Assembly: GCA_030639665.1 (NCBI GenBank)
Contig: DAOWCC010000050.1
Span: 1-12,591 of the forward strand
DNA length: 12,591 bases
Reading direction: 5' to 3'
From: Elusimicrobiota bacterium
GTDB lineage: Bacteria > Elusimicrobiota > Elusimicrobia > Elusimicrobiales > UBA9959
In this document: one piece after another, positions 11,686-12,591 of the stretch
Position numbering within the stretch: position 1 is the stretch's first letter
Layout of the letters: each line of letters starts with the position of its first letter
Notes under the pieces: generated by a model
Databases searched by the model: none
What the model was told of the DNA's origin: nothing
The model's input: only the letters and a program-made list of their open reading frames with translations
Position numbers and translations under genes: made by a program

Positions 11686-12591
11686 AGATAATTATAAAAC
11701 CGAATTACTGTCATTGCTTTGGCGGCAATGGATATCTCTCGGGGTCGCGGGCTATGGAAATAAAAATGACAATAAAATTATAGACTGTGAAACGCTATTA
11801 ATTTTTACCTGCGGCATAGGCAGATATGATCCGCGCTTATTTGACGAAGCCCTGGACTGGCTGCGCGCCAACGGCGACCTGATTAATATCCAAAGACTAA
11901 AAATGATATTGCGTGAAGAAAAATTTACCGGCGTCCAAGCTTTAGCCGCCGTAGCCGCGACAATAGGCCAAGGTTACAAAACGCGCAAATGGAAAAGCTT
12001 GTTTGAAAATTTAAATAAAAAATCTGTTGAGCCGCTCTTTTATTCCCCAGATAATATGCCGCTGAGGGATTTCGGAAAAACCAATGAAATTTTTGCCGAC
12101 TACGGTTTTAGCCGCGGACAAATAAAACCGCGAAATCAAATCGCGCCCCTAAAATATTCCAACGCTCTTATATTAAAACTTAGAGGACTTTTCGGATTAA
12201 CCGCGAGAGCTGAAATCATCGCTTATCTTCTTACACATGAAACGGCTCATCCATCCCTTATCGCCCGCGAAACATATTTCAATCAAAAAACAATACAAGA
12301 CGCCATGGTTGAAATGGCAAAATCCGGCTTTATATCATCAAAACAAATAGGCAGAGAAAAACAATATTGGCTTAATAAAAAAGATTGGGAAGCCCTTTTA
12401 AAAATAGAAACCGCAAATGCAAAATGGTTTTTATATCCGCCTGTTTTAAACGCTCTTGAAAAAATTTGGAACAAATTAAACAAAATCAAACTTGAAGATA
12501 TAAATGACCTGCTTTTATCCTCAGAACTTCGCTCCCTCATGGTTGAAATAAAACCCAAATTTGAGCTGTCCGGCCTACAGCAACTTATTTC
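11660..12591 (+). CDS. Winged-helix protein of a conserved accessory family (3' end outside window)
   Basis: 310 codons are visible with no stop before the edge, so the gene is 3' partial. The N-terminal region begins with a helix and the block FKDNYKTELLSLLWRQWISL (8-27), then GVAGYG (28-33), then TLLIFTCGIGRYDPRLFDEA (45-64), DWLRANGDLINIQRLK (66-81) and GVQALAAVAA (91-100). I associate this block with a widespread, unnamed family often next to nucleotidyltransferase genes. Residues about 174-250 form a MarR/ArsR-like winged helix: RAEIIAYLLTHE, then SLIARETYFNQKTIQDAM as the helix-turn-helix, then SGFISSKQIGREKQYWL as the wing. It probably binds DNA and may autoregulate. ATG 11660 is the first start in frame and has no SD. 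It overlaps the 27-codon frame, so translation may depend on it. Function is inferred only from domain and context. Confidence 0.85.
   Translation, partial: MNKSLKEFKDNYKTELLSLLWRQWISLGVAGYGNKNDNKIIDCETLLIFTCGIGRYDPRLFDEALDWLRANGDLINIQRLKMILREEKFTGVQALAAVAATIGQGYKTRKWKSLFENLNKKSVEPLFYSPDNMPLRDFGKTNEIFADYGFSRGQIKPRNQIAPLKYSNALILKLRGLFGLTARAEIIAYLLTHETAHPSLIARETYFNQKTIQDAMVEMAKSGFISSKQIGREKQYWLNKKDWEALLKIETANAKWFLYPPVLNALEKIWNKLNKIKLEDINDLLLSSELRSLMVEIKPKFELSGLQQLI

Noticed and set aside
12283..12558. 91-codon minus-strand frame
   Set aside because: Antisense shadow of the large winged-helix gene, which has the stronger coding signal.

Overview
This is a roughly 12.6 kb stretch of an AT-rich bacterial chromosome (about 40% GC by eye). 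Most genes use ATG starts and GGAG-type Shine-Dalgarno (SD) sites. Sigma70-like promoters are visible, including a perfect TTGACA-16-TATAAT. No tRNA, rRNA, CRISPR array, intact transposase or phage gene was seen. The mixture of small secreted orphans, widespread accessory families and recurrent GC-rich hairpins suits an environmental or host-associated uncultured bacterium. An Elusimicrobiota-like lineage is a guess from general feel only.

Left part (1-3000): a degenerate repeat at the left edge; a YgjP-type zinc metallopeptidase (-); a small one-TM protein (+); a compact palindrome that folds as a three-way junction; a YihY/BrkB membrane protein (-); and a secreted orphan built from a tandemly duplicated module (-).

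Middle (3000-6400): a structured leader in front of a secreted clostripain-family C11 cysteine peptidase (+). It converges with only 6 bp between stop codons on an AzgA-type NCS2 purine permease (-). A nested-palindrome MITE-like element lies upstream of the permease.

Right-middle (6400-9400): a leftward block encoding a DUF6884-like protein, a two-TM protein, a zinc-ribbon/TM protein, an NfsA-like nitroreductase and an exported DUF4430-like protein. A 28-bp dyad occurs about 40 nt upstream of two of these genes (23/28 identical), suggesting co-regulation.

Right end (9400-12591): a debris-rich region with a second copy of the left-edge repeat, a duplicated 23-bp promoter-like sequence, a secreted orphan, an ABC-F-like ATPase fragment, a small orphan with a consensus promoter, and a collapsed short-chain dehydrogenase pseudogene. 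It ends in a large rightward gene running off the window, with a winged-helix domain, preceded by an overlapping 27-codon ORF.

Four items stand out. Three genes have a -10 hexamer placed so that the start codon is the predicted transcript 5' end (candidate leaderless mRNAs). Two operator-like dyads share sequence and spacing. The three-way-junction palindrome supplies the end of a reading frame. The accessory locus at the right end may be a regulator paired with a decayed partner. No complete novel system can be demonstrated from this window alone.
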